DNA of 64,000 nt from Populus alba. Taxonomy: Eukaryota > Streptophyta > Magnoliopsida > Malpighiales > Salicaceae. The translations under genes and the position numbers were made by a program. The stretch lies in assembly GCF_005239225.2 (NCBI RefSeq), contig NC_133295.1, positions 5,952,001-6,016,000 of the forward strand, read 5' to 3'. The number at the start of each line of letters is the position of its first letter. The stretch's first letter is position 1. The notes under the pieces are model-generated. The model saw nothing but the letters and a program-made list of their open reading frames with translations. It ran no database searches and was not told the DNA's origin. Of this stretch, positions 48,746 through 61,148 are shown one piece after another.

Positions 48746-51700
48746 CTTTTTGTTACCCTAGTTTTTTCTTCTGTATTTAATGGGTTGTGAATTGAGATAC
48801 ATTGTTTATTTTATTTTGAAAAAAATATTTCTTCCCCATGTTATCCTAATCACTTTTCTTTTTAAATTTTAATAATTTACTATCATTTTTTTTTTCATCT
48901 AATTGAAATATAGCCATCTTATTTGATTTGATTGGACTATAACTTGAGGCACACATTTTTTATTTTTTTTTTGAAAAAAACACTTATGGCAACCGAACAT
49001 TATATTTTGTGCAAACAAAAGTACTCCGGTCTCATGGCAAAGCATAGGCATCAAGGCTAGTATAAAAGAATCTCAAAAATTAAAATATTTAATAATGCAT
49101 GCATGCATAGTTAAACACTTACATAACTAACTCGTGTTATGTTGTGGGTTGGGCCAATTTGTTTTTAACATAAAAAAATGTTCAGGCATTGATAATGTCT
49201 TTTTCAACAATAAGAAAATCATAATAATTAACTTAAAATTCAATGTGTATTTTTAATAAAATAGATTGAGGATTATATACACTAATTAATGATAAAAAGA
49301 GATCCTAACACTAACTAAAGATCGAGTCATGAAGTTGAGAAACATGCATGGATAAAGATATCTAATCATATGCTTTGAGAAGCCTTTTTATTTATTTTTT
49401 TAAATGGCACCAATATTTTTTTATAAAAACATTAACAATTTAAATTTCATTGGAACAAAATAATTTTCTAATAAAGTCTTTTTTTTATTAATATATTTAT
49501 TTTTTTAAAAACAAATATAACATTTTTTTTCTATGTCACTTTTAATGAAAACTAAAGGAAATAAGAAGATATGCGTAAAAAACAATCGGACAATTTTAAA
49601 TAAGAACAAAAAAAAATCCCTAACTAAAACCCCTTTATCTCATTAACATGGTCCTTATTTTTTTTTTTATAAAAAACATTTTCACTAGGACATTTGGTTC
49701 TTAAAGAACGTCCTATTATTATTCTAAAAGCAAGATTTTTTTTTTTAAATAACACCATGATAATTTTAATACAAGTGTATTAAAAAACATAACTACAACA
49801 ACAACAATAATACAACATTCATGTCTTGTCATAGGGAACTCTTTGCAAGCATTACTAAACTCATCTTAGACCTGAATAATTACCTAGTCTGAGTTTCAAA
49901 TTAAACCAATGAATGCTAACTTGATGTGACCTAATCAATTTTAGTGAGTCTAGAAGATAATCTAGAAGATTGATAAAAACATGGATTTATTTAAAAGAAA
50001 TTTCAAGATGACATCTTTTTTTTTTTTTTAAATATTCGAGGTGATGACATATCATATCGATATGGGTTAGTTAACCTATCAACCTTGCCACCTAAGTTAT
50101 AGACCCAATAGAGTTTTAAAAGTCTGTTTTTCTAAAATTATTTTTTATTTAATTATATATGATGACAAAAACTGGTCACCGCATTAAAAAAAATGAATAA
50201 AAAAATTTGATTATGATGGGCCATATAAAAAGAAAGATTGCTCGAGAACTAAGTAAAAATTAAATAACATAAACTAATATAACATATAAAAATCATTCTT
50301 AGTTAATGTAAGGATTTAAAATAAATTATACATATTATATTTTTAATTATTTAATTTTTAAGAAAATGAATATGAATTGATGAAACAAAAATAGGCTAGC
50401 AGTGCAATCCTATTGGCCTAGCGCTTAGGCCTTTAAAAATAAGCCTAGACATGTGGGCTTTTATTTTTTTCTTTCAAATTGATCTTCCACCCATTTTTTT
50501 AAAAGAACTAAAAGATGTGTTGTTTGTGTGCCCGAAATCCGGCTAACATAAAGGTGGCAGAAATATGAGCTATGCATTTTTTATCTCAACCCCCTTTTTT
50601 TTTTTACATATTTTGGTCTATAAAAACATGAAAAACACTCTCATAACTTCACGAAACTAGTTCTCTAACTCAAAAAACACTCTAAACTAGTTAAAACAAC
50701 ACATATCAAACAAAAAAAATCACGCAACCCTAATATACTTTTTTAAGTGATAGGGCAACCCAAAAACACTTTGATGGCACTCCTTTGGCCAAGCCTAATC
50801 TTGGCCATGTTGGTGAACTAAATTGGAACAACCAACCTATTTCTCTTTTCTTAGTCATTTTCCAGCGAATCATGTTGTTCTTCCTCAAACTCGGAGACTA
50901 AAATGTAAATAAAATGAATCTTTGTACTAATCATTATAATTTTAAAACTCAAGGGACCAAAATAGAAGTTTGACAAAATTTTAAGCCTAGCAGCTGCTGA
51001 CACCAATTTTATTTTAAGAAGAAGGGCTTATATCTTACAAAGGTTTTAGCTTTGGTCCCTCCTCATTGCTAATTTCTCACAAACAAGAAAACTAAATAAA
51101 TTCTTACAAAATTAAGAATCATCTTATGTTAGGACCTTTTTAAAAAAAACTAAGATAACTTGAGAAAAACCAATATGAAATAAATAACCGAGCCAAATCA
51201 TCAACTAAAGTAATCTTGAAGGATGAAATTGAAAAATAAAATTAATAATTAGACTAGAAAAAATAAATAAAGGACTAAAAAAGAAAATATATTTTATTTT
51301 TAAATAAAAGGCTACCATTTCACCCTACTTTCAATTTTTTTCCCCTAATATTTAATTTTACATAAACAACCATATGGAAACCCTTTTTACAAAATTAACA
51401 ACCAGCTCAAAGCAATGATTTTTTTTTTAAAATTGAAAACCTGAAAGAAATCAGTATGAAACAAACCATCAAGCTCAATCACAAATCATTACAACGTGAA
51501 ATGATGAAAATGAAAAAAAAATTCAATAGCTAAAGCAAAAATAAAAAATAAAATTAGGGACCAAGAAAAATGAAAGCATTGTGCAAATTCATGATGTTTT
51601 CACTTTAAAGCCATTGTAAAACGCAAATATTCCTTAAGTTGTCACCATATCAAGATGATACATTTTTTGTTCAGTAGTCTAGGTTGTCACCTTGTTGAGA

Positions 51701-51787
51701 CAATCAACCTTTATTATATCCATCAGGTCAATCAAGATGGCTAAATGAACCCCTAAAAATTATCTTTTATTTAGTTGTCTAGGTTGA
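48746..51787. other. AT-rich interior between the two T-rich repeats
   Basis: No coding domain, no primer-binding site and no polypurine tract that I trust. The right half (about 50900-51600) is A-rich with phrases (GGATGAAATTGAAAAATAAA) that look like the inverted complement of the flanking T-rich repeat. Confidence 0.45.
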
Positions 51788-52680
51788 ATTGTCATTGTGT
51801 TCTCTTCCTATTAGTGTAGAGTGTGTCGCTGTTGGTGGTCTGACTTATCGCTAATTGATCCCTGCTTTTCTCTCTTCTCCCCTAAAATTTATAGCTTGGC
51901 TCTTTTAGTTATTGGTATTAAAACTTTAGTCCTTATTCTTTTTATTTTTTATTTTTTGTTTTGACTATTTTGTAGAAGTTTATTTATTAGTAATTTTATC
52001 CTTCAATCCCAATTTATCAAATATTATATTCTTCAATTTGGTCCTTATTTTTTAGATTTCTAATTTTTTACTTTGGTTCTTTTGTAAAAGGTTTATTGAC
52101 TTTCAATTTCATCATTCAATCTAAATTGATGGTATTATATTTTTTAATTTGGTCATTATTGTTTTGATTTTTAATTTTTTCTTGGTTTTTTTTTATAAAA
52201 TTTATTATTTTTTTCAATTTCACCCTTCAATCAAAACATTATTTTTTATTTTTTATGTCAATCTTGACCCTTATTCTTTTATTTTTTTGTCTTTTTATTA
52301 AATTAATTTTTCTTTTCAATTTCACCATTTAATCAAATTTAAAATTTATTTTGTATTTTAATTTTGATTCTCATTATTTTAATTCTTTTGTATAATTAAT
52401 TTTTTTTTTGTTAATTTTATCCCTCAATATTTGCTTAATTGAGAATTGATCTTCACGATTTTTCTAGATTGGATGTCTCGAATCTAATGACCCGAATCAC
52501 AAGTTTGAAAAGTTAATACAAATCTTTTTTTTTAAAAAATAAATATTTATAATTATCATTATTTTTTATCAGGTTATTTGAATCTCATGATCTGAGTCGC
52601 AAATTTAGCATGATATCTCGAATTAACTCGACCTTGATTATCATGGTTATAAATTTCTAGTTTTTTTTATCATTTTTTAT
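51788..52680 (+). repeat. Dispersed T-rich repeat, copy 2
   Basis: It is collinear with 47868-48745 (TCGCTGTTGGTGGTCTGAC; CCTTCAATCCCAATTTATCA; TTAATTGAGAATTGATCTTC; GAATCTAATGACCCGAATCA). The copies have diverged noticeably, with indels, so the duplication is old. Confidence 0.6.
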
Positions 52681-53035
52681 TTTATTTTAATATCTAAATA
52701 TTATTTTTTATATAAAAAAATTAATGAATCACGAGAACCACTAGTACACACACACGTAAATCGTTGTAAAATAAATGGGTCGAAGGAACGTTGGATTTGA
52801 ATGTGTGAACATCAAGCTCACAATGAGTAAGAAGCTCCACCTGGGGCTCGACAACAACTCCCAAACCAAGCAGCAGCCTTTGCATTATTATTATTATTAT
52901 TATTTAGTTTTTACACAAAGCAAGGAAATTAAAGCACAAAAATAAATAAAAAGGACAAAGCTGGCTCCAAATTCCAAACTCTGCTTGACTGAGTCAAGCC
53001 TTCAGTTTGTAATGTATCTACCACCATAGAGAACC

Positions 53036-53400
53036 TGAGTCTCTCTCACTCGCTCCGAGCCACTCAGTCGAGTTGTTTTAAAAAACTTCTTCATTCAGTC
53101 ATTAGGTTTCCACCAGCCGAGCCACACACGCAGGCGCAGACACGCACTCTCTCTCCTTCCTTTTATGACTTAATAGAATTTTCTTCTCTCAACAAAAAAG
53201 AAAAAGAAATCTATCAGTCTCTTCTTGCTCGGCTTAGATCCGGCTTAGTTAGATCCACAGCCTTTCTTTCTTTCTTGATCTCCCTCCCTCCATTTTTCTC
53301 TCTCTATACTCTCTCTCTCTCTCCCGCTCCGTAACACCTGTCTCTTTCTAAGTTTCTCTTCTTCATTTACCATAAAAAAACCCTCCAAATCCCAGTGATT
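53036..53400 (+). promoter_or_regulatory. CT-rich 5' leader region of the BED/hAT gene
   Basis: Repeated CTCTCT tracts (53150-53160, 53300-53340) and a break from AT-rich to balanced composition, typical of plant core promoter and 5' UTR. The exact transcription start cannot be read. Confidence 0.5.
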
Positions 53401-53559
53401 AATGGTACTCTAACTACCTCTCCCTACACTTATACCAAACAACACTGCTTTCTCTCTTGATTTCGAATTCTTTTTTTATTAATATATAATTTATGGGTTT
53501 TTTTCTTTTCTGTTTCAGATTTTTCTTGTTAGAATTGGAGAATTATTTGAGAGGAAGAG

Positions 53560-56511
53560 ATGGATTTTGGGGTAAGAAAGAAGGATCAAGCTAAGCTGTA
53601 AAACTTTCTTCCTTTTCTTCTTCTTCTTCTTCTTTTGGTGAAAATCTCCCTTTCTGTTGTGTTTTGGGTTTCAGACACTATTTTCTGGTTGTTTTTTTTT
53701 GGCTTTCTGTGTTGATAAATAGTGTATGGTAAGTAGTAAGCAGGCTGTTGTGTTCGTCTAATTAGTGTGTGTATTGGATTGTTTCAGACAGGAAGTGTGA
53801 GTGGGAGAGCTGCTGCAAACCAAATGGAGTGGACTGTAAATAATGCGTTCAAAACATACAAAGGTAAACTCCAATTTCACATTTTAAGTTTGGTCCTTCG
53901 AATGGGATTGGATTTATTCTTTTTCTCGCATCCTGTTGCATTTTACCTGTAAAGCTCAAGGTTTTGTTTTGTGGGGTTCATTTTTTGTTTGTACTTCCAA
54001 TGATGGATTTCTTGATTGCTAAGTTTTAATCCAATAATCGTGCTGTGATGTGGAAAACTGGGAATGGAACTGATTGGATATTGCTTGTGTATGTAACTCT
54101 AATTGTACTCAGCTGTTGCTTGTGGAGTAGATATGGATCATCCCAAATCAATGATGGAGGTGGCACTCATCCAAAATGTCGATCCAGTAGATATTGGGCT
54201 GGGATCTTCAGAAAAGGGAACTACCGTGGTTCCAACAAAAAGAAAGAAGACAATGACTTCAGTCTATCTTAAATTTTTTGAGACTGCTCCTGACGGAAAG
54301 AGTCGGCGGTGCAAGTTTTGTGGACAAAGCTATTCTATTGCAACTGCCACGGGTAGGACTCCTATGCTAGTTCCATTTCCTCTTCTTTTCTCTACAATTA
54401 CTCACATGTTGTAACTTGTAAGTGTCTAAAATGAAATTGAGATCGAACACTGAAACTGCTGACCTGAGCTTTGTGCTGCATTATGAGTCTGTTGTCCCGA
54501 AATCATGTGGCTATGTTCTAAATTGAAGTCTCCAAATTGCTCTTTGTTTTACCTTCTTGTGTTCTATTTTCAGATGAATTTGAGCATGATATCATGACAA
54601 GAATTTCTGTGTGCATGTAATGGTCTTAATTTATTTGATGAAGGCAATTTGGGGAGGCACCTGAGTAATCGCCATCCAGGATATGATAAGTCCGGAGATT
54701 CAGTCACTAGTTCAGCACCACAGCCCATCACTGTGGTCAAGAAAGCTCAACAACAGGGGAAACAACAGATGGATTATGATCATCTAAATTGGTTGCTCGT
54801 TAAGTGGCTCATCTTAGCTTCTCTTCCTCCTTCAACCTTGGAAGAAAAGTGGTTGGCAAACTCATTTAAATTTCTAAACCCATCAATACAACTCTGGCCA
54901 GGTGAGCGGTACAAAGTAAAAATCCGTGAAGTTTTCAGGAGCATGCAGGAAGATGTGATGGCTACTTTGGAAAAGGTTTCGTCCAAGGTTTCAATTATTC
55001 TGGATTTCTGGAGCTCCTATGAGCAAATATTCTATATGAGCGTCACATGTCAGTGGATAGATGAAAACTGGTCCTTCCAACAAGTCCTTCTTGACATATG
55101 TCAAATACCTTACCCTTGTGGTGGTTCTGAGATTTATCATTCCCTGGAAAAGGTTCTCAAGATGTACAACATAGAGAGTAGAGTCCTCTCATGCACTCAC
55201 GATAACAGTCAGAATGCTGTTCATGCATGCCATACTCTGAAGGAGGAGTTAGATGGTCAGAAACTGGGGATGTTCTGCTATATTCCTTGTGCTGCTCGCA
55301 CCTTGAACTTGATTATAGAAGATGGATTAAGAGCCACCAAACCAGTAATATCTAAGGTCAGGGAGTTTGTGCTAGAGCTAAATTCATCAGCCAAGATGTC
55401 AGAGGATTTTATTCAACTAACAGCAACTTATCAGGAAGGCAGTTGGAAATTTCCACTTGAAACTTCAGCACGCTGGAGTGGTAATTACCAGATGCTTGAT
55501 ATTGTGTGCAAGGTAATTGCTCTCTCACCTGAGATCTCTAACATCTTAATTTGAGATAAAGTGAGAAAACATGAACTAGGGTTTTATTTATGATTGCAGG
55601 CTGGAAAGTCTATGGATGGTGTTATGAGAAAGTACGAGGAGACAATTGTTGGGAGGATGGCGCTGAGCACTGCAGAGAAGAATGCAGTTAGTATCGTGCA
55701 TAAATATTTGGAACCCTTCTACAAAACCACAAACAACATTTGCACAAATAAGTTACTCACCATTGGGCTGGTTCTCTTCTTCATGGATCACATCTCTGAG
55801 ATGATTACCCTATGCAGAGATTCCCGTCACAGCTCAGATTGGCTAAAAAATGCTGCTGAAGACATGGCAACAAAGTCTAGGAGTTACACCACACAGGTTG
55901 GCAACATATTCATCTTCATGACAGCAATTCTGGATCCCCGAATCAAATGTGAGCTCATCCCTGAGAGCCTAAGCTCAGGAAACTATCTGGAGGAAGCCAG
56001 AACTCTATTCATAAGAAATTACTCCAACAGCCATTTTTCATCCATGACAAGTGGGTATGGCGCTCAAGAGATTGAAGATGGTGGGGGTGTTTCCTTTGCA
56101 GAGGAAATTGCTAGGAAGAAGCGAAGAGTGAGCTTGAGCAATGCAACCGACGAGCTAACTCAGTACCTGTCAGAGCCTCCCGCTCCAATACCAACAGATG
56201 TCCTGGAGTGGTGGAAGGTCAACAGCACGCGCTATCCACGTCTTTCAGTGATGGCCCGGGATTTCCTGGCTGTGCAGCCGACCTCAGTGGCGCCTGAAGA
56301 TCTGTTTTGCAGTAAAGGTGATGAAATTGACAAGCAACGATTTTGTATGCCACATGATAGCACACAGGCGATTCTTTGTATCAGGTCATGGATGCAGGGA
56401 GGGATCAAGTTGAAGTGCAAGTCAGATGAGATAGACTACGAGAGATTGATGGAAATGGCAGGTGCTACAACAGCAGAAAACACTGCCGGCCTGGACAAGA
56501 AACAAAGATGA
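53560..56511 (+). CDS. BED zinc-finger, hAT transposase-derived protein (DAYSLEEPER/RICESLEEPER class)
   Basis: Five exons: 53560-53571, 53788-53863, 54113-54352, 54644-55512 and 55600-56511, in frame throughout, giving 702 residues. The tiny first exon (MDFG) is the least certain; a start at Met17 (MEWTVNN) or Met37 is possible. Domains in order: BED finger with CKFC (C96, C99) and HLSNRH (H115, H120); hAT catalytic core with SIILDFWSSYEQ (D230), CTHDNSQNA (D296) and FCYIPCAARTLNLIIEDG; C-terminal hAT dimerisation block VLEWWKVNSTRYPRLSVMAR, then VAPEDLFCSKGDEIDKQR. In active hAT transposases the third motif reads CxxH; here the His is Arg (C325-A-A-R328). The dimerisation SErvFS motif is also changed. 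There are no terminal inverted repeats around the gene, and introns interrupt the domain. It therefore looks like a host gene, probably a DNA-binding regulator in the nucleus. Arabidopsis DAYSLEEPER is of similar length. Confidence 0.88.
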
Positions 56512-57306
56512 TAAAAGACACGTCAATGAATGAGAATACAGGATGTAATTTTGGTGTAATTTAGTTTATGGAAGCAGAGTGCACTTACTGCCTATAGTTT
56601 AGGTTATCTCCTGCATAGTCCATTTGTAATTTAGGTGCCTGTTAACTCACAAGACGAACTGGACGCTCAGATTTTTTTTATAACCTCTGTTGTATCTATC
56701 AATGCTATGCATGTGCGGTTCGGAATCCCTGAGAATGCTAACCAGAGACGAACAAATTATGGCATCCTTGTTTAGCTGTAGTGGATCGATCAAATCTCAT
56801 GGTCCATTACCATGTCTGGTTTTGTGATTTCTAAAATTGTAATATGATGAACGGTTATGATTGTAATGACTAATTGGATTACATTGCATAATGAATGGTT
56901 ATAATTGTAGTGACTAATGATTTGCCATGCCCGGAATCTTCAATTCCGAAGACTATATTTATAGAAAAGCACTTTGCCTGCTTTTAAGCAAAAGGTCTGT
57001 TTTATTGGGCCGTAATTTCTAAGACGATGCACATTACTCTCAAGCTCTTTCACCAATATGGAAAGCAAACCACCTCCATGTCCAGAGCTCAGGTGGGGCA
57101 AAAGTTGCACCGTTCTCTTGTCTGATTTGCTAATAACAAATTTAAACAAAACTTATGTTTGGCAACGTATAGAATCATATCATTTTGATGTGAAGAATAT
57201 GATTAGAAGAGGCTCCCAACCAGGTATAATAAAATTCAAAGTCCTGTTATTCCATGCAGGGGATCCGCTATAAAGGATCCTTAACCGAAGCAAGGCTTTT
57301 TCCGTA
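56512..57306. other. Gap between convergent genes
   Basis: Probably the 3' UTRs of the BED/hAT gene and eIF2B delta. ATAATGAATGGTTATAATTG-like sequence occurs twice (56845-56870 and 56888-56912). No gene. Confidence 0.5.
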
Positions 57307-60300
57307 TTACTGTATCCACAGGTGCTCCCTCCCATACTCGCGCACAATGACAGGCACACTTGTGGGTGGGATCTGCAGATAGCAATATGATTATAGACAC
57401 AACCATCAGGAAGGAATCTCAAGCACCGTAAACAGTGGGTTAATACAAAAGGCAGCATCCATCACAACAGAGCAGCATGCACTAAAATATAATTTTTTTT
57501 TTTAAAAAAAAGCCAGGTAGGTGCAGAAATACCAGAGAACAGAGAAAATATAGATTAAATTATTCAACCAGCTAAATTAAACTTGAACATTCGTGGAAAA
57601 TAAGAAGCAATAGTTGAATCACCATACAGAACAATAAGGTTTAAACATGTACATCTTGCATCTCCAGAAATTAATTCCTTCATGTTTTTGACTAGTTCAC
57701 GTGCTGGATATGGTAATTAGTGAGTTGCCTATAGCAAAATTATCAAGTTCCAAATCGCATAATTATATTTGCATTGCACTGTAGTAGTTAGTACTTGACG
57801 ACAGGGGTGTTTAGGATTGTGGCTGGACCATGCTTTTGAAAATTTTTGATTTTTTCTAGCTTTAAATTAGTTTTCTTTTTTGTATGTTTTTAAATTGTTT
57901 TGATGTGCTGATATCAAACACGAGTTTTAAAAAATAAAATAAAAAACATTATTTTAATTATTTATAAGTGAGAAACACTTTGAAAAGCAACTTCTACCAC
58001 AATCCTAAACACGCATTGCATTTAACTTCTACTACTACTACACTGTAGTAGTTGGTCTCAATATTTTGTGTATTGTTTTACTACAACTATGCAGTTAAGT
58101 GTATTACATTATTGAAATGGAGTTGATATACAAAGAGTTGAGTGTATTATTTAGGTGGGATAATACTAGCATTAACTAATCATTTGTAAAGATTCATTAA
58201 ACAAAACTGCAACACAGAATCCTGCAAAACAATCAAGTATTTTGAGACACCATGACTTACCATCCCATAATCAGTGATGATCATTGAGACATATTCCGAA
58301 GGAGTGGCATCATACCTGTCACAGTACAAGATCAAGATAGTATTTAGAAAATGTTTTTTTTCTGCTTTCTTAGGTTGTAAGGCATCTGGAAGCTTACATC
58401 AAATTTAGAAGCTGCAGATTGTCCTTATTGGTCAGATCATCCAGGAAATTAATATCCTTTCTTCCAGGAACCTTTGAAATAGCATCTGGATCACCTGCAG
58501 GCAACATGAAAAATGCTCCTTTATTTTCCTCTCGTAATCAAAGAACATACATGTAATCAAGGGATAAAGCACTATGAACTGATCTTGCAAGGAAACAAAC
58601 AAACCTAATTCATTTGAACAGATTGAATCAAGCAGTACTCTTTCATGAAATTTATAGGCTTCACAGCATATTAAGACTGGAACATGGAATGCATGAGCAA
58701 CCATAGCAACGCATGCAGTCCCAACCCGCGAATACACAGTTCCATTAGATAATACTGAGGAAGAGCCCAAGAAAACTCGAGTAACGTCATGCATGATATA
58801 AGAAACAGCATTTATGTGAGTATATGTACACCTCAGTCCCTTTCCCACCAGTCTACGGAGTAGGGCTTGGCCCTCAAGTTTCGGATGAGAGTCCACTATA
58901 ACAACATGGAACTGTTTCCCAAGCTCATGGGCATATAACAGAATCATCTCAACGACACATGATGATCCATATGTGAGAAGAACATCCCCATCCGTGATCT
59001 TGGTGACAGCATGCCTAATTATAACATTGTCAGCAAGTACTATCTTCTCATTTATGAAACGATCAATATCTGCACAAAGGGAGGCTTTTGCTTCTGATTC
59101 AGAAACAGTTAAAGGCAACTTCGCAATCCGACTCTTGAGAAACCTAATTGCATTTCCCATGCTCATAGAAAATGGTCGGCATTCTATAAAAAAGGAAACA
59201 AAACTACTGATTTTTGCAGTTAAGTCTCTAGTTAGAGATTTCTCAGGTGGTGTGGAATAGTCTTTAATGACTTCCTGAAATGCCTGAAGCATTGCAATAC
59301 ATCGAGCATTACCTCCAGAGATATCTCCGGCCAAATACTGTAGGCCAACCTGACAAAAGGTCATAGCTACATCAATAAACAAGAGGTACACCAATGCCAT
59401 AAATCAGTGTGCAACCAATGTATAAGTGTTTGCATATGTGTGTGTGTGTGTACCTGCTTTTGCATGCTTGGGGTCTTCCCTTGAACAGTACAATCTAGAC
59501 AATCCATCCATCCCTCGTGATAAATTTAGTTTTCCAAAAATTTAAATGATATCACCAATGTAATTTCGTTTTCACAGCTCTTTACCACAAGTTCAGTTTA
59601 CAAGAGAAAATTAAATTTGCGTACCAAAGTTGCAAGGGCATACAAACACATATCAGTCTATAGGAGCATGTTCAACATGTTGCAAGTGCATTCATGATTT
59701 TCATTAACAATTTATTTGAGAAACTAGATAAAAATTGATTAACATGGATAATGATTTATGTTCAATGGTTTGAACAAATTCCTGCATTAATGTATAAAGT
59801 CATTATCCAAACGAAGTAGCACCTTGTAAACAGCTGGATGCATAGGATCAAGTTGGAAAAATTTCGACTCAAGATCAGGAAGCTGAGTTCCATGTTCATA
59901 CTGCGGTAAGTGTCGAAACAACTCAACCCTATTCCTAGCTTCACTTTGATTGACCACTGCACGCTTTTTAGCCTTTTCCACACGACTTCTGTCATCAAAT
60001 TGCATTCGTGGTGCAGGGATATCTTTCCTCCTCTCTTTTTCCATAGAGCGTTCACCTCCTTTCCTATCAGAAGCTGCAATTGAAGATGCAGGTGGTGGAG
60101 CATCTTTCTTCTGCACTGGCTGCTGCTTCACAGGTTTACTAGTAGATACTGCCTCAGACACAGTCATAGCTAAACAAAAAAAGACGAATTATGAACAGTG
60201 AGACACGAAATTGATTGCATAAATTCTACTCTTCATTAAGCATGTTAAAATGAACACATTTTTTTTAGCTTCTGTATTATTCAAAACTTTCAACCCATTT

Positions 60301-60309
60301 TGGGATTAA

Positions 60310-60366
<57 letters not shown>

Positions 60367-61148
60367 CAAAAACCTTTAGCAGCAGCTTTTGCAGCACGTT
60401 GAGCGTCCTGCAAGGCACGCCGTTCAGCTTTTGTTGTTTTCTCTTTCGATGGTTTTGTACTCGAAGAAGAAGAAAGCCCTTTATTTAGGTGAGGTTCCAC
60501 AACAGCAGAAGCTCCACTTTTCTCCTCTGCAACAATATTTTTTAATTTATTATTAAAAATCCAAACTATAATAATAATAGTAGTAGTAGTAGTAACGGCA
60601 GGTGGCAAAGGTAGTTGCAATTTACCTTTGGGTTGAGCAACAACAGGTTTTTTAACTTGATGAAATCCCATAGTCTCTGATGACTTAACCGACGTCAAGT
60701 CAAACCCGCCGCTAAAACTCGAAGCGAATTTCGCCGAATTATTCCTCCGAAACCAACCAGCAGACGACTCCTCCGAGAACTCTCCATCTCCAATCACTCG
60801 ACTCGACGGGGAAGCCAGCGGAGGCGACGCGCCGAGGAGCGATTCCGATGGATTGTAGCTCCCGACTACCGCCACGTGGTGGCTGCGGATAGGGCGGCGG
60901 AAGGCGGAGGGTTCGGGGACGGGGAGAGGTGAGGTTGCGCGGTGAGCGAGGTTATCGGAAAGGTGACGTGGCGGAGGGATCATTACGGGTGATAAGGAGT
61001 TGCTTGCGGGAGAGTTGGAGAGAGGTGGTGAGCTCGAACCAGGAGGGAAGGACTGAGTCCGGCTCGGCTGAGCAGGCGGCGCGTTGGGAGTGAAGAATCC
61101 AACTTGCCGTACCCTGGGGACAGTGGTGATGGGTCTACGCGCGTCCAT
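57307..61148 (-). CDS. EIF2B4: Translation initiation factor eIF2B subunit delta
   Basis: Seven exons: 61148-60626, 60526-60374, 60169-59823, 59349-58605, 58494-58398, 58315-58261 and 57372-57307. All are GT-AG and in frame, giving 661 residues. eIF2B is the cytosolic guanine-nucleotide exchange factor that reloads eIF2 with GTP; delta is a regulatory-core subunit. The first 230 residues are Pro/Ser-rich and probably disordered (PAQPSRTQSFPPGSSSPPLS). A charged helix follows, KAERRALQDAQRAAKAAAK. The IF-2B family fold begins near residue 342: VGLQYLAGDISGGNARCIAM. Further landmarks are IIRHAVTKITDGDVLLTYGS, FHVVIVDSHPKLEGQALLRR, VFLGSSSVLSNGTVYSRVGT and DYGMIPPTSVPVIVREYGRE, with the stop after LWIQ. 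Length and motif order agree with plant eIF2B delta. Intron 1 is 99 bases, in frame and without a stop; intron 2 contains a long (AT)n; intron 6 carries a MITE. Confidence 0.93.
57807..58012. mobile_element. MITE with 16-base perfect terminal inverted repeats
   Basis: GTGTTTAGGATTGTGG at 57807-57822 is the exact reverse complement of CCACAATCCTAAACAC at 57997-58012. The 206-base AT-rich body includes TGATGTGCTGATATCAAACA. It lies within eIF2B delta intron 6 (57373-58260). It encodes no protein. The target-site duplication is unclear. Confidence 0.9.
60318..60364. repeat. (AT)n microsatellite in eIF2B delta intron 2
   Basis: About 47 bases of pure AT, beginning only about 9 bases inside the intron from the exon 2 donor (60373-60372). 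Confidence 0.95.

Noticed and set aside
60306..61148. Single uninterrupted 280-residue protein ending in an IY repeat
   Set aside because: It reads through intron 1 and into the (AT)n of intron 2; clear GT-AG sites and the conserved downstream exons give the spliced model instead.
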